DNA of 64,000 nucleotides from Aggregicoccus sp. 17bor-14 (GCF_009659535.1 NZ_VJZZ01000019.1:1-64000); one strand, 5' to 3'; shown: positions 24,601 to 33,100, counted from the stretch's first letter. Program-made: numbers and translations. Notes: generated by a model from the letters alone, not told the origin.

Positions 24601-25372
24601 GTCCCTCGTGCTGCGCGTGCTGCGTGTGCCGCCGGAGCCCTCGCCTCCCGCGGGTGAGGCAGGCAGCCTGCGCGTCTTTCGCGCCTCTCCGCGCTACCTG
24701 CGCTACCGCCAGGCGGGCTGGGTGCTCAAGCAGCTGGGCGCGCTCGTGGCGCTGCTCTTCGGTCTCTTCTTCCTCGAGATGCTCGCGCCCGGGCTGAGGA
24801 GACAGGTCGTGCCGGGCTCGATGCAGCGCGCCGCGGAGGTCGTCACCTGGAGCGTGGAGGGGCTCGTCTGGGCCTTCTACGTGGTGCAGCTGCCCTTCAG
24901 CTACGCGGTGATGCAACTGGACTACCGCTTGCGCTGGTACATGGTCACCGACCGCAGCCTGCGCGTGCGCGAGGGCATCCTGTCCCTGCGCGAGAAGACG
25001 ATGACCTTCGCCAACGTGCAGCAGCTCTCCGTGCAGCAGGGGCCGCTGCAGCGGCTGCTGGGCATCGCGGACGTGCACCTGCAGTCGGCGGGCGGCGGCG
25101 GCGCGGGGCAGTCTGCGAACAAGGGCGAGGCGGGGCTCGGCGAGAGCCCGCACGAGGCGCGCTTTCGCGGCGTGGACAACGCCGCCCAGCTGCGCGACCT
25201 CGTGCGCGAGCGCGTGCGGCGCTACCGCGACGCGGGGCTCGGAGACCACGGGGACCCGGCGCCGGTGGCCCTGCACCTGGCCGCGTCCCAGGAGCCTGCG
25301 CTCGCGGCGGCCCGCGAGCTGCTCACGGAGGTGCAGGGACTGCGCGCGGCGCTGGCTCCGTCGCGCACCTAG
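24593..25372 (+). CDS. PH-domain membrane protein (bPH2 type), second of a pair
   Basis: A 259-residue partner of the preceding gene. Two hydrophobic segments (LGALVALLFGLFFLEMLAPG and VEGLVWAFYVVQLPFSYAVM) are followed by the PH domain (WYMVTDRSLRVREGILSL, then MTFANVQQLSVQQGPLQRLL). The PH domain is interrupted at about residue 165 by a Gly-rich loop. A charged helix closes the protein. The start was placed at ATG 24593 inside the end of the upstream gene. A YdbS/YdbT-like pair in Bacillus is a rough analogue. Function is unknown. Confidence 0.85.
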   Translation: MLESLVLRVLRVPPEPSPPAGEAGSLRVFRASPRYLRYRQAGWVLKQLGALVALLFGLFFLEMLAPGLRRQVVPGSMQRAAEVVTWSVEGLVWAFYVVQLPFSYAVMQLDYRLRWYMVTDRSLRVREGILSLREKTMTFANVQQLSVQQGPLQRLLGIADVHLQSAGGGGAGQSANKGEAGLGESPHEARFRGVDNAAQLRDLVRERVRRYRDAGLGDHGDPAPVALHLAASQEPALAAARELLTEVQGLRAALAPSRT

Positions 25373-25492
25373 GGCTCCCCGCGCTTCAGAGCAGGCGAGC
25401 AGGCTCGGGCCCTGTGCGTCCCGGCACCCACCTCGCGCGCGGCGCCGCGGCCTGTCACACTGGCACGTCCCTTCCGGACTGCGAGGTGCCCC

Positions 25493-26377
25493 ATGCCCTT
25501 CTTCCTTCCTGCACTGGCGCTCACGGCGCTGGGCCTGGGCGTGAAGCACGCCCTGGACGGAGACCTCGCCTTCGCGCCCTCGGACCTGCGCTGGCGGAGG
25601 GCCTGGCTCGAGCACCGCGAGGCCGTGCGGCGGCTGCGCGAGGCGCGCGGCCAGCTGCGCACCGAGGCGCTCGCGCTCGCCGAGCTGCAGCGGCGCGCGG
25701 TGGACGAGACGGCGCGCCCCTTCCTCGAGCTGATGGAGCGTCTCGAGCGCTGGGAGTGTCTCGCGCCTGCCGAGCGGCTCCCGCGCGACGTGCACGCGAT
25801 GCTCGAGCAGCTCTCGCACGAGCCGCCCCCCGACCGCCGCGACCTGCAGGTGGGCGCGGCGCTCCGCGGCGCGGGCGGTGCGCTGCCGCCCGCGCTCACG
25901 CCGCTGCTCACCTGGCTCGAGCGGGGCTGGGTGCACGTGGAGGCCCCCGTGAGGGTCGCGGGCGTGAGCGTGTTCGAGGCGGTGGCCTGCGGCGACGTGG
26001 CGCCGCCTGCCCAGGAGGCGGGCACACACGCGGTGCAGCTCGAGGGCGCGCGCGCCGAGCTCGCCCGCGTGCACGCGTACGTGGAGGCGCTCACCGCGCG
26101 GCTGCGCGCGAGCGCCGCGGCGCTCGCGGACGTGCACGGCTGTGCGAGCGCGCAGCTGGCGTACCTCGACCCGCAGAGCTTCGAGCCCGGCTGTGTGGAG
26201 GCGGGCTCGGACGACCTGCCGCGCGCCCGCCTGCGCCGGCTCGGGGTGCTGGTGGCCGCGCTCGCACGCGCGCTGCAGCGGCCGCTGCTGGAGGGCGACG
26301 GCACGTTGCTGCCGGCAGGGAGCCTCGCCGAGCAGGCCCTCGCCGTGCAGCCGTGCGAGCAAGCGCTCGACACGTGA
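25493..26377 (+). CDS. hypothetical protein with N-terminal hydrophobic segment
   Basis: A 294-residue protein with a short hydrophobic start (FFLPALALTALGLGV) that is either a membrane anchor or a poor signal, followed by coiled-coil-like helices (LEHREAVRRLREARGQLRT, ALALAELQRRAVDE). The middle has strands and a Pro-rich turn, and the C-terminal half holds another long helix (ARAELARVHAYVEALTARL). It reminds me of the chaperone-like scaffold proteins around membranes, but I cannot assign it. The ATG is preceded by GCGAGGTG. A CsbD-like gene follows after 67 bases. Confidence 0.65.
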   Translation: MPFFLPALALTALGLGVKHALDGDLAFAPSDLRWRRAWLEHREAVRRLREARGQLRTEALALAELQRRAVDETARPFLELMERLERWECLAPAERLPRDVHAMLEQLSHEPPPDRRDLQVGAALRGAGGALPPALTPLLTWLERGWVHVEAPVRVAGVSVFEAVACGDVAPPAQEAGTHAVQLEGARAELARVHAYVEALTARLRASAAALADVHGCASAQLAYLDPQSFEPGCVEAGSDDLPRARLRRLGVLVAALARALQRPLLEGDGTLLPAGSLAEQALAVQPCEQALDT

Positions 26378-26444
26378 AGTCCCCCGCTGCGGTGACCAGA
26401 TTGACCTCCAACAAGCCGCACCAACCCGTACCAAGGAGGCTCAA

Positions 26445-26633
26445 ATGGGTGAGTGGACCGACAAGGCCAAGGGCAAGGTGAAGGAGACGGTGGGCACCGC
26501 GACGGGCGACCGCTCGCTCGAGGCCGAGGGCAAGACGGACACGGCCAAGGGCAACATCAAGGGCGCCTTCGAGGATGCGAAGCACGCCGTGAAGGACGCG
26601 CTCGACGGCGACAAGAACCCCGACCGCCGCTAG
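26445..26633 (+). CDS. CsbD-family stress protein
   Basis: A 62-residue charged protein of the CsbD type: GEWTDKAKGKVKETVGTATG then SLEAEGKTDTAKGNIKG. These small helical proteins are typically induced by general stress and are of unknown biochemical role. A textbook ribosome binding site, AAGGAGG at 26433-26439, precedes the ATG. A long hairpin terminator follows 20 bases after the stop. It is probably monocistronic. Confidence 0.93.
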   Translation: MGEWTDKAKGKVKETVGTATGDRSLEAEGKTDTAKGNIKGAFEDAKHAVKDALDGDKNPDRR

Positions 26634-26653
26634 CACCGGCCCCGGAAACACCG

Positions 26654-26689
26654 AAGGCCGCCCGGGCACCCCGTGCCCGCGGCGGCCTT
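26654..26689. terminator. long hairpin between csbD-like and small convergent gene
   Basis: Arms AAGGCCGCC-CGGGCAC (26654-26669) and GTGCCCG-C-GGCGGCCTT (26673-26689) form a 16-bp stem with one bulged C and a three-base loop. It can terminate transcription of the CsbD-like gene and of the convergent 52-residue gene. Confidence 0.8.
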
Positions 26690-26714
26690 GCCGTCTTCGA
26701 AGCGCTCCGGGTCG

Positions 26715-26873
26715 CTAGCGCGGGTTGCGCTCGCAGCAGGCCACCTCGAGGAAGGTGGTGCTCTTGCCGCTCGCCAGCACCCAGAGGCAACGCACGAGGC
26801 AGCTCGCACCGAACTCCCGGTAGATGAGCCCCAGGTGGCCGAGCACCTCGCGCCCCGTGATCACTCCCCGCAT
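26715..26873 (-). CDS. 52-residue hypothetical protein
   Basis: A small protein starting MRGVITGREVLGHLG with a hydrophobic, Cys-containing middle (ASCLVRCLWVLASG) and a basic C-terminus ending CERNPR. The ATG at 26873 has GGGAGGAC immediately upstream, which is the main evidence it is real. The three cysteines suggest a metal site or a membrane-associated peptide. The 283 bases from here to the ABC exporter at 27157 contain no gene or clear promoter. Confidence 0.55.
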   Translation of the reverse strand: MRGVITGREVLGHLGLIYREFGASCLVRCLWVLASGKSTTFLEVACCERNPR

Positions 26874-27156
26874 CGCCCGTCCTCCCGCCCGTGTCCGCGC
26901 GGCCGCCGCGCGGCCTCGCCTCTGAGGGCGCTCCACTGCAAGCGCCTTGCCGGGGATGCGCTCCGCCCGGAGCACTCTGCGGTGTCCGCCAGCGCACGCG
27001 CCAAGGGCGCGAGACGGCAGGGACTCCGGCTGCCCGCACGGGCGGTGTCGAGGGAGCGCGGCCGGAGGCCCGTTGGAGCGGAACCGGAAAATCTACAGCA
27101 GGCCTGGGGGCGAGCGCCCTGCGGGCTGGGCCTGCCCGCGTTAGACGTCTCTCTCC

Positions 27157-29013
27157 GTGTCCCCACCGCCCCTCCCCAAGACGCCGCCCCTCACCCTGCG
27201 CCAGCGCCTCGCGAGCGCGGGCAGCCTGGTGCGCCAGCTGCCCGGCACCTTCCGCCTCTTCTGGGCCGCCTCGCCGCGCGGCGCGGTGGTGCTCGGGCTG
27301 CTCACGCTGGTGGCGGCGGTGCTGCCGGCGGCCATCGCATACGTGGGCAAGCTCATCGTGGACGGGGTGGTGCAGGCGGCGCGCACGGGGGACCCGGCGC
27401 TGCAGGCGGGCGTGGCGCGCCTGGTGGGGCTGGAGTTCGCGCTGATGGCGGTGTCGGCCGCGGTGGAGCGGGGGCTCTCGCTCACGCGCGAGCTGCTGCG
27501 CGCGAACCTGGGCAACCTCATCAACCTGCGCATCCTCGAGAAGGCGATGGCGCTGGAGCTGCGCCACTTCGAGGACTCGGACCTCTACGACAAGATGCAG
27601 AACGCGCGGCGCGAGGCGAGCAGCCGGCCGCTCTCGCTGGTGCTGGACGCGTTCAGCATCCTGCGCAACCTCATCACCCTCTCCACCTACGCGGCGCTGC
27701 TGGTGTCCCTCAGCCCGTGGAGCGTGGGGGTGCTGGTGCTCGCCTCCATCCCGGCCTTCATCGCCGAGGCGCGGCTCGCGGCCGCCGGCTTCCGGCTCAA
27801 CACCTGGCGCGCGCCGGAGGGGCGCAAGCTCAACTACCTGGAGTGGATCCTCACGCGCGACAGCCACGTGAAGGAGGTGAAGCTCTTCGGCCTCGGGCCG
27901 CTCATCCTCGGCCGCTACAAGGAGCTGTTCCAGAAGTTCTACGCCGAGGACCGCCGGCTCGCGCTGCGGCGCATGGTGTGGGGGCTCGTGCTGGGGATGC
28001 TCAGCCTCGCGGCCTTCTACGGCTGCTACTGGATGGTGGCCGGAAGGGCCGCGAGCGGGCGCATCAGCGTGGGCGACATGGTGCTCTACCTCTCCGTGTT
28101 CCGGCAGGGGCAGGCGGCCTTCCAGGGCATCCTCGGCAGCGTGGGCACCATGTACGAGAGCGCCCTCTTCATGACCAACCTCTTCGCCTACCTGGACGTG
28201 CCCACGGGCGCGGAGGCGCCGCGGGTGCTGCCGGCGCGCACGGCGCCGCGCGGGCGGGGCAACGCGCTCGAGCTGCGCCACGTGTCCTTCCGCTACCCGG
28301 GGCGCGACGCGTGGGCGCTGAAGGACGTGTCCCTCACCCTGCGGCCCGGCGAGAAGCTGGGGCTGGTGGGGGAGAACGGCGCGGGCAAGAGCACGCTGGT
28401 GAAGCTGCTGCTGCGCCTCTACGAGCCGACGGAGGGGGAGATCCTCTACGGCGGCGTGAACCTGAAGGACATGGACCCCGAGGAGCTGCGCAGCCGCTTC
28501 GGCGCCGTGTTCCAGGACTTCGTGCGCTACCAGTTCAGCGCGGCGGAGAACATCGGGCTCGGCCACGTGCCGGCGCTGGAGGACCGGCAGCGCGTGCGCC
28601 AGGCCGCGGAGGAGGGCGGGGCGAGCGCGGTGGTGGAGGCGCTGCCGCAGGGTTACGACACCATGCTCGGCGGCTGGTTCGAGAAGGGCCAGGAGCTCAG
28701 CGCGGGGCAGTGGCAGAAGCTCGGCGTCGCGCGCGCCTTCATGCGGGATGCGGAGGTGCTCATCCTGGACGAGCCCACCGCGAGCATCGACGCGGAGGCC
28801 GAGCACGCCCTCTTCGAGCGCTTCCAGCGCCTCGCGGCCGACCGCATCGCCATCGTCATCAGCCACCGCTTCAGCACCGTGCGCATGGCGGACCGCATCG
28901 CGGTGCTGCACGACGGGCGCCTGCTGGAGCTCGGCAGCCACGAGGAGCTGATGCGCCAGGACGGGCGCTACGCGCACCTCTTCCGCCTGCAGGCGCGCGG
29001 CTACCTGGACTGA
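27157..29013 (+). CDS. ABC exporter, fused permease and ATPase
   Basis: A 618-residue half-transporter that works as a homodimer or with an unseen partner. Six membrane helices cover residues about 40-340. The ATPase domain follows, with Walker A GENGAGKST near residue 405, an unusual signature LSAGQWQ (usually LSGGQ) near 512, Walker B LILDEPTASID near 535, and the switch His in VISHRFSTV. Relatives export lipids, peptides or drugs, and the substrate is unknown. The start is GTG 27157; no strong ribosome binding site is seen. The 3' gap to the convergent gene is filled by a REP-like repeat. Confidence 0.9.
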   Translation: MSPPPLPKTPPLTLRQRLASAGSLVRQLPGTFRLFWAASPRGAVVLGLLTLVAAVLPAAIAYVGKLIVDGVVQAARTGDPALQAGVARLVGLEFALMAVSAAVERGLSLTRELLRANLGNLINLRILEKAMALELRHFEDSDLYDKMQNARREASSRPLSLVLDAFSILRNLITLSTYAALLVSLSPWSVGVLVLASIPAFIAEARLAAAGFRLNTWRAPEGRKLNYLEWILTRDSHVKEVKLFGLGPLILGRYKELFQKFYAEDRRLALRRMVWGLVLGMLSLAAFYGCYWMVAGRAASGRISVGDMVLYLSVFRQGQAAFQGILGSVGTMYESALFMTNLFAYLDVPTGAEAPRVLPARTAPRGRGNALELRHVSFRYPGRDAWALKDVSLTLRPGEKLGLVGENGAGKSTLVKLLLRLYEPTEGEILYGGVNLKDMDPEELRSRFGAVFQDFVRYQFSAAENIGLGHVPALEDRQRVRQAAEEGGASAVVEALPQGYDTMLGGWFEKGQELSAGQWQKLGVARAFMRDAEVLILDEPTASIDAEAEHALFERFQRLAADRIAIVISHRFSTVRMADRIAVLHDGRLLELGSHEELMRQDGRYAHLFRLQARGYLD

Positions 29014-29020
29014 GGCATCC

Positions 29021-29054
29021 TCCCTCTCCCACTGGAAGAGGATCGGGGTGAGGG
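29021..29054. repeat. REP-like hairpin repeat, copy A
   Basis: The sequence matches the dispersed pattern CCCTCTCCC...AGAGG.TCGGGGTGAGGG seen in many proteobacteria. It fills the whole gap between the convergent stops at 29013 and 29056, so it may also act as a terminator. Related copies lie at 35833, 52834 and 52976. Confidence 0.65.
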
Positions 29055-29055
29055 C

Positions 29056-30081
29056 TCAATTCAGGAAACGTGACAGCAGGTCTCCTGTGCTCGCGGCGGG
29101 GGGAACGCGCGGCGCGGGGACGAGCCAGCCCTCCGCCCGCAGCGCGTCCCACGCGGCCTGCAGGCGCCGCCGTGACTCGGCCTGGAGGCGCTCCACGTCC
29201 GCGTAGGTCTGCGGCGCCTCCTCGGGGCCCTGCAGCGCCGCCCAGCGCGCCTCCGCGTCCGGCACTCCCAGGCGCTCCATGAGCAGGTACAGGGCCTGCG
29301 AGACGTCGGAGGCCACCGCGCCCTCCGTGTCTGCGAGGAGCGTCTCCATCACCCCCACGGCGACACGGTCGAAGGCCGGGTGCGGTACGCCGCGCGCGAG
29401 CGTCAGCACGCCCACGTAGGCGTCATCCGTCGTCGGCTCCTGCCGGAAGCCATCCAGGACGGCCCAGCGCTGGGCGCGGGTCAGCTCCGAGTGCTCCGGC
29501 GATTCGTCCAGGGAGCGGGGCGCACTGCCGATGAGCAGCGCCTGCAGGGCGTGGCGGCGCGTCGCCCGGCGCATCGCGCAGCGCACCAGCCACTCGCGCT
29601 CCTCCTCCTTCGAGGCGCCGCGGGCGCGCAGTTGCTGCAGCTCGGCAATGCGGTCGGCGACGACGGAGGTGTCCTGCAGGTTCTCGAGCTCGAGCGTCTC
29701 GGCATCGAGCCTGGGCTCCTCGCCGGCCGGAGCCTTCGCCGACGTGGAGACGATGAAGATGCGGATGACGGGCTCCGGCTCCGGCGTGAAGGCGTGCTCC
29801 TCGTGCGCGGAGTCATCCGCGTAGCGCCGGAAGCGCTCGGGAGCGGAGCCCTTGAGGGGGCGCAGCACGCGCCAGTGCTCGACCCAGAGGTAGTGCGACA
29901 CGCCTTCCCAGTCGACGCAGAGCAGCTCGGTGCTGCGTCCCTCCAGTTGTGCCACGAAGACCGCCTGCGTCGAGCTGACCTGTGCAGCGAGCGAAGTGGG
30001 CGGGCTCACCTCATCCGCCATGGCGCGCCGAACGGGCAGCGCGAGTGACAGGACCAGCAGGCAGCGGAGGGTGTTGCGCAT
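29056..30081 (-). CDS. secreted hypothetical protein, 341 aa
   Basis: A 341-residue protein with a signal peptide (MRNTLRCLLVLSLALPVRR, then AMA). The N-terminal part has strand-rich sequence (STELLCVDWEGVSHYLWVEH). The rest is helical and acidic (DRIAELQQLRARGASKEEER), and Trp and Tyr occur often. A conserved-looking stretch ends in LLSRFLN. No family, catalytic motif or membrane helix beyond the signal is recognised. The start at 30081 is an ATG with GAGGCTAGG upstream at some distance on the coding strand. It is convergent with the ABC exporter. Confidence 0.75.
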   Translation of the reverse strand: MRNTLRCLLVLSLALPVRRAMADEVSPPTSLAAQVSSTQAVFVAQLEGRSTELLCVDWEGVSHYLWVEHWRVLRPLKGSAPERFRRYADDSAHEEHAFTPEPEPVIRIFIVSTSAKAPAGEEPRLDAETLELENLQDTSVVADRIAELQQLRARGASKEEEREWLVRCAMRRATRRHALQALLIGSAPRSLDESPEHSELTRAQRWAVLDGFRQEPTTDDAYVGVLTLARGVPHPAFDRVAVGVMETLLADTEGAVASDVSQALYLLMERLGVPDAEARWAALQGPEEAPQTYADVERLQAESRRRLQAAWDALRAEGWLVPAPRVPPAASTGDLLSRFLN

Positions 30082-30205
30082 GCGTTGGAGGCTAGGTCCG
30101 CCCCTCGGGCGCGGCCTTCAGCCACGCCGCACGACTTCTTCACGGTTCGCGCATGCCGCTACGAGCGGGACGCAATGGTTACCTCGTCCGCATGCGGGCG
30201 CGAGG

Positions 30206-30763
30206 CTACCTGGGATGCGTGCGCCCGCGCTCCCCGGGAGCCGGACGTGCCTGGCGCGCGCGCAGGAGCGCCTGAACGCAGAGCGCGACGAAGCCCAGAA
30301 GCACGAGCCACAGGGAATCCTTCGTCAGGTACTTGCTCCAGAACTCCGCCTCCCATCCGAGCTCCACTGCCAGAGGGGGCTTGCCGTCGAACTCCGGACT
30401 GGCGATGGCGATGCAGACCGCCGTGACACAGAGCACGAGCGCTACGACCGGCACGAGGGAGAGCGCTCCGACGAGCAGCGGTGCGCGCCGCAGGGTGCGC
30501 GCCCACAGCAAGCCCACGAGCAGGGCGAGCACGGCTGTGCCGGCGAGCTCGCGGAGAATCGACGTTGCGAAGATGAGGTGCCCGGCGGCGATGCGCCCTT
30601 CCGTCGTCGTGGGCTGAAGGATGTATCCCCACGGCAGTGAGGTTCCATCTCCGTAGCTGAGATACTCGTCTACGCCGGTGGCGCTGAACTCCGAGCTCAC
30701 GGCGAAGAGGAGCACCATCCCGAGTGCCCACCAGAGCACTCGTCGGCCCTGCAAGAAGCTCAT
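30206..30763 (-). CDS. membrane protein with four hydrophobic segments, 185 aa
   Basis: A 185-residue polytopic protein. The first membrane helix is VLWWALGMVLLFAVSS; a periplasmic loop with EYLSYGDGTSLPWGY follows, and three further helices (for example LAGTAVLALLVGLLWA and VVALVLCVTAVCIAIA) come later. The C-terminus is basic. No family is recognised. The ATG at 30763 was preferred over a GTG at 30781, since neither has a strong ribosome binding site and the ATG begins MSFLQGRR. The gene lies 124 bases after the secreted protein's start, on the same strand. Confidence 0.72.
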   Translation of the reverse strand: MSFLQGRRVLWWALGMVLLFAVSSEFSATGVDEYLSYGDGTSLPWGYILQPTTTEGRIAAGHLIFATSILRELAGTAVLALLVGLLWARTLRRAPLLVGALSLVPVVALVLCVTAVCIAIASPEFDGKPPLAVELGWEAEFWSKYLTKDSLWLVLLGFVALCVQALLRARQARPAPGERGRTHPR

Positions 30764-30859
30764 GACACGGTCGCCGCGCACCGAAGGAGCATGGCAGGTG
30801 CGGCCGCCGCTTTCACCGGCCCGGCCCCGGCTCGCGCCTCCCTGTACTGGCGGAAGCGC

Positions 30860-31432
30860 TCAGCGTATCCGCGCCTCGATGCGCCGGTCCGGCACCAGCC
30901 ACAGCAGCGCCACCGCGAGGTACATCGACCCCGCGAGCCAGGGGCGCACGAAGGCGAGCGCGATGCCCAGCACGTAGCCGGCGATGGACACCTTGCCCTT
31001 GAGGTCGCGGCCCAGCGCGGTGCTCAGGATGGAGTCCCGGCCGTTCACCACCACGATCTGGTGCTGCAGGATGGGCCAGGCGAGCGAGCACGCGAGCAGC
31101 ATCACGCCGTACACCACCACCGGCCAGAGCGCGAAGTGGGTCTCGCCCATCCACGCCGTGGTCGCCGGGACGAGCGAGAGCCAGAAGAGCAGGTGCAGGT
31201 TCGCCCAGAGCACCCCGCCGCTCACCCGCTGCGTGACGTGCAGCATGTGGTGGTGGTTGCTCCAGTAGATGCCCACATAGATGAAGCTGAGCACGTAGCT
31301 GAGCAGCACCGGGAAGAGCGGTCGCAGGTCCTCGAGATGGTCCCCGTGCGGCACCTTCAGCTCCAGCACCATGATGGTGATGATGATGGCGAGCACCCCG
31401 TCGCTGAACGCCTCGAGCCGTCCCTTGCCCAT
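30860..31432 (-). CDS. TMEM175/DUF1211-type potassium channel subunit
   Basis: A 190-residue integral membrane protein. The N-terminal signature GRLEAFSDGVLAIIITIMVL with the FSD triad (residues 9-11) is the pore-lining motif of bacterial TMEM175 proteins, and YWSNHHHM follows in the third helix. Six membrane helices in total are visible. Bacterial TMEM175 proteins form tetrameric, weakly selective K+ channels. The ATG at 31432 follows GGAGGC at good spacing. It lies 39 bases after the stop of the beta-lactamase gene on the same strand, so an operon is possible. Confidence 0.9.
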   Translation of the reverse strand: MGKGRLEAFSDGVLAIIITIMVLELKVPHGDHLEDLRPLFPVLLSYVLSFIYVGIYWSNHHHMLHVTQRVSGGVLWANLHLLFWLSLVPATTAWMGETHFALWPVVVYGVMLLACSLAWPILQHQIVVVNGRDSILSTALGRDLKGKVSIAGYVLGIALAFVRPWLAGSMYLAVALLWLVPDRRIEARIR

Positions 31433-31471
31433 CCGTGCCTCCTGCACGCCTGCGCGCGTGAGGGAGCGAGC

Positions 31472-32329
31472 CTAGCGCTTCAGCGCGCCGTAGCGGGCGA
31501 GCAGCTTCTCCGTGAGCGGACGGCGCAGGGGCGCGAGCCGATCCGTGTTCCCCTTCGCGTCCAGCGTGAGGGTGGCGAACACGTACTGCGCCCCGTCCTG
31601 CTCCACCTCGCCGACGAGCCAGCCCACGGCGCGGCCTTGCTCTCGGCCCAGGCCCGTCTTGCCCCGCAGCGAGAAGCCGGGGCGCTGCTCGAGCACGATG
31701 AGCTGGCGCACCAGCGCCGCGTTCGCGGGCTTCACCGGCAGCGTGCCTGCCTGCAGGCGGCGCAGGAAGGCCACCTGCTCGCGCGGGGTGATGAGCAGGG
31801 GCCCCTCGAGCCAGAAGGTGTCCACATGCTCGCCCACCTGCGCGTTGCCGTAGCCCAGCGCCTGCACCTTCTCGCGCATGCGCTCGAGCCCCACCCGCCG
31901 CGCCACCTCCTGGTAGAACCACACCACCGAGTCGCGCATCGCCGTGGGCAGCGTGTGGTCGCGGTTCCACTGCGGGACGGAGCGCTTCGTGCCGTCCCAC
32001 TTCAGCGCGAAGTCCAGGCCCGGGATGACGCCCGTCTCCAGCCCGACGAGCGTGTTGGGAATCTTGAAGGTGCTGCAGGGCAGGTGCGCGCGTGCCGCCT
32101 CCCCGGGGTTCACCACCGTGAGCACGTTGCGCTGCACGTCCAGCAGTACGAAGGCGCCCTGCACGCCGGCGTCGCGGAAGAGGGCCGCGCCTCCTGCGTC
32201 CACCTCGACGCGTGGGTTACCCGGGATGTCGGAAGCGGTCGAGGGCGCGGGCGGCGCGGCGTGCGCGAGCCCCGCGGCGAGCAGCAGCGGGAAGAGGAGG
32301 CGGACGGAGGGCAGGGGGCAGGGCGTCAT
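31472..32329 (-). CDS. class D beta-lactamase (OXA-type)
   Basis: A 285-residue exported serine beta-lactamase. A signal peptide ends near AGLAHA. All class D motifs are intact: STFK with the active-site Ser86 and Lys89, SVV at 134-136, YGN at 160-162, the Trp-containing loop FWLEGPL, and KTG at 224-226. The length is normal. It hydrolyses penicillins, and other substrates depend on loops that I cannot score. The next gene downstream is a potassium-channel protein; no LysR or BlaI-type regulator is near, so expression is probably constitutive or under unknown control. GC content matches its neighbours, so recent transfer is not indicated. Confidence 0.93.
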   Translation of the reverse strand: MTPCPLPSVRLLFPLLLAAGLAHAAPPAPSTASDIPGNPRVEVDAGGAALFRDAGVQGAFVLLDVQRNVLTVVNPGEAARAHLPCSTFKIPNTLVGLETGVIPGLDFALKWDGTKRSVPQWNRDHTLPTAMRDSVVWFYQEVARRVGLERMREKVQALGYGNAQVGEHVDTFWLEGPLLITPREQVAFLRRLQAGTLPVKPANAALVRQLIVLEQRPGFSLRGKTGLGREQGRAVGWLVGEVEQDGAQYVFATLTLDAKGNTDRLAPLRRPLTEKLLARYGALKR

Positions 32330-32505
32330 GGTGTGCGCGCAGTGTGCAGCAGCCGTGCCGGGCGCGTGCGCCTGGCGGCCGCAGAGAGCCGCCGTGGGTG
32401 CGCGGCGGTGGGGACACAGCTCCTGAGGCCGCAGAGACACGCGGTCGCTCGAGCCTTTCGCCACACGGTCTGGAACGCCTCCGCCGACGTGCCCGAAGCG
32501 AGCCC

Positions 32506-32766
32506 TCAGGGTGCGCCACCATCGGCCGGAATCGGCGCCAATACCCCTGCATCGGGCGGGTCCTCGAGGACGATGTTGAAAGTGTAGGCGACCCGTACAG
32601 GCTTCCCGTCGACGACGACAGGCTCGTGCGCGTCGCGGGTGAGCCGATCCGCCACCTGCGCATCACGTGCCGGGTCACCCGAGGACCGGAGTACGGCGCA
32701 GTCCTCGGCACGTCCGACCTCGGTGAGGGTGCAACCGACCACCAGCCTGCGCTGCGGCTCATGCAT
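32506..32766 (-). CDS. small TonB C-terminal-like protein without anchor
   Basis: An 86-residue protein starting MHEPQRRLVVGCTLTEVGRA. The strand-turn pattern with Cys and the segment VVVDGKPVRVAYTFNIVLED closely resemble the last strands of TonB-like energy-transducer C-terminal domains. No signal peptide or membrane anchor precedes it, so it is either a truncated gene or a cytosolic or captured fragment. The ATG at 32766 follows GGAAGGGAG, so translation is possible. The 176 bases to the beta-lactamase start hold nothing. An orphan antitoxin is 61 bases upstream on the same strand. Confidence 0.55.
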   Translation of the reverse strand: MHEPQRRLVVGCTLTEVGRAEDCAVLRSSGDPARDAQVADRLTRDAHEPVVVDGKPVRVAYTFNIVLEDPPDAGVLAPIPADGGAP

Positions 32767-32827
32767 GCTCCCTTCCTGGAGGAGAAGAGCGAAGTAGCAC
32801 TCCGGGCGGCACCGCGACGCATCCACG

Positions 32828-33058
32828 TCACCTGGCGAGTTTTCGCATCGTGCTCGCGTGGCGGGTCAGGACGGAGTCGATGGCACGCGAAACCTGCTTC
32901 CTGCGTCCTCCCGAGCGCACAGGCTGGATGACGAGGCACTCACCATCGGTGAGCAGCTCCAGCTCCGTTTCCCGGTCGATGCCGAGCAGCTCCAGCAAGG
33001 GCTTGTCGAGCACCAGGCCGAGGCTGTTCCCGATGGGCGTGAGCTTCTTTTTCAGCAT
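32828..33058 (-). CDS. AbrB/MazE-type antitoxin (toxin partner not seen)
   Basis: A 76-residue DNA-binding swapped-hairpin protein. TPIGNSLGLVLDKPLLELLG and the following ELELLTDGECLVIQPV are the AbrB/MazE/SpoVT signature. The C-terminal half is a basic helix that in relatives binds the toxin. In myxobacteria this type is often followed by a death-on-curing (Fic) or MazF gene; here the next gene is TonB-like and no toxin is present. The ATG follows GGAGGCGTT. An 18-bp palindrome lies 25 bases upstream and is a likely autoregulatory site. Confidence 0.85.
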   Translation of the reverse strand: MLKKKLTPIGNSLGLVLDKPLLELLGIDRETELELLTDGECLVIQPVRSGGRRKQVSRAIDSVLTRHASTMRKLAR

Positions 33059-33082
33059 CGCAACGCCTCCTGGCTCGTCATG

Positions 33083-33100
33083 ACGTCGTTATAACGACGT
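33083..33100. promoter_or_regulatory. perfect 18-bp palindrome in front of the antitoxin gene
   Basis: ACGTCGTTATAACGACGT is identical on both strands. On the antitoxin's strand the centre reads TATAAC, which can be a -10 element, so binding of a dimer would block the promoter. The AT-rich centre stands out against the surrounding GC. No good -35 element is seen. Confidence 0.7.

Noticed and set aside
25461-25476. TGGCACG-N4-TTCC, near a sigma-54 promoter
   Set aside because: The essential GC of the -12 element is missing, and the start codon is too close for a normal leader.
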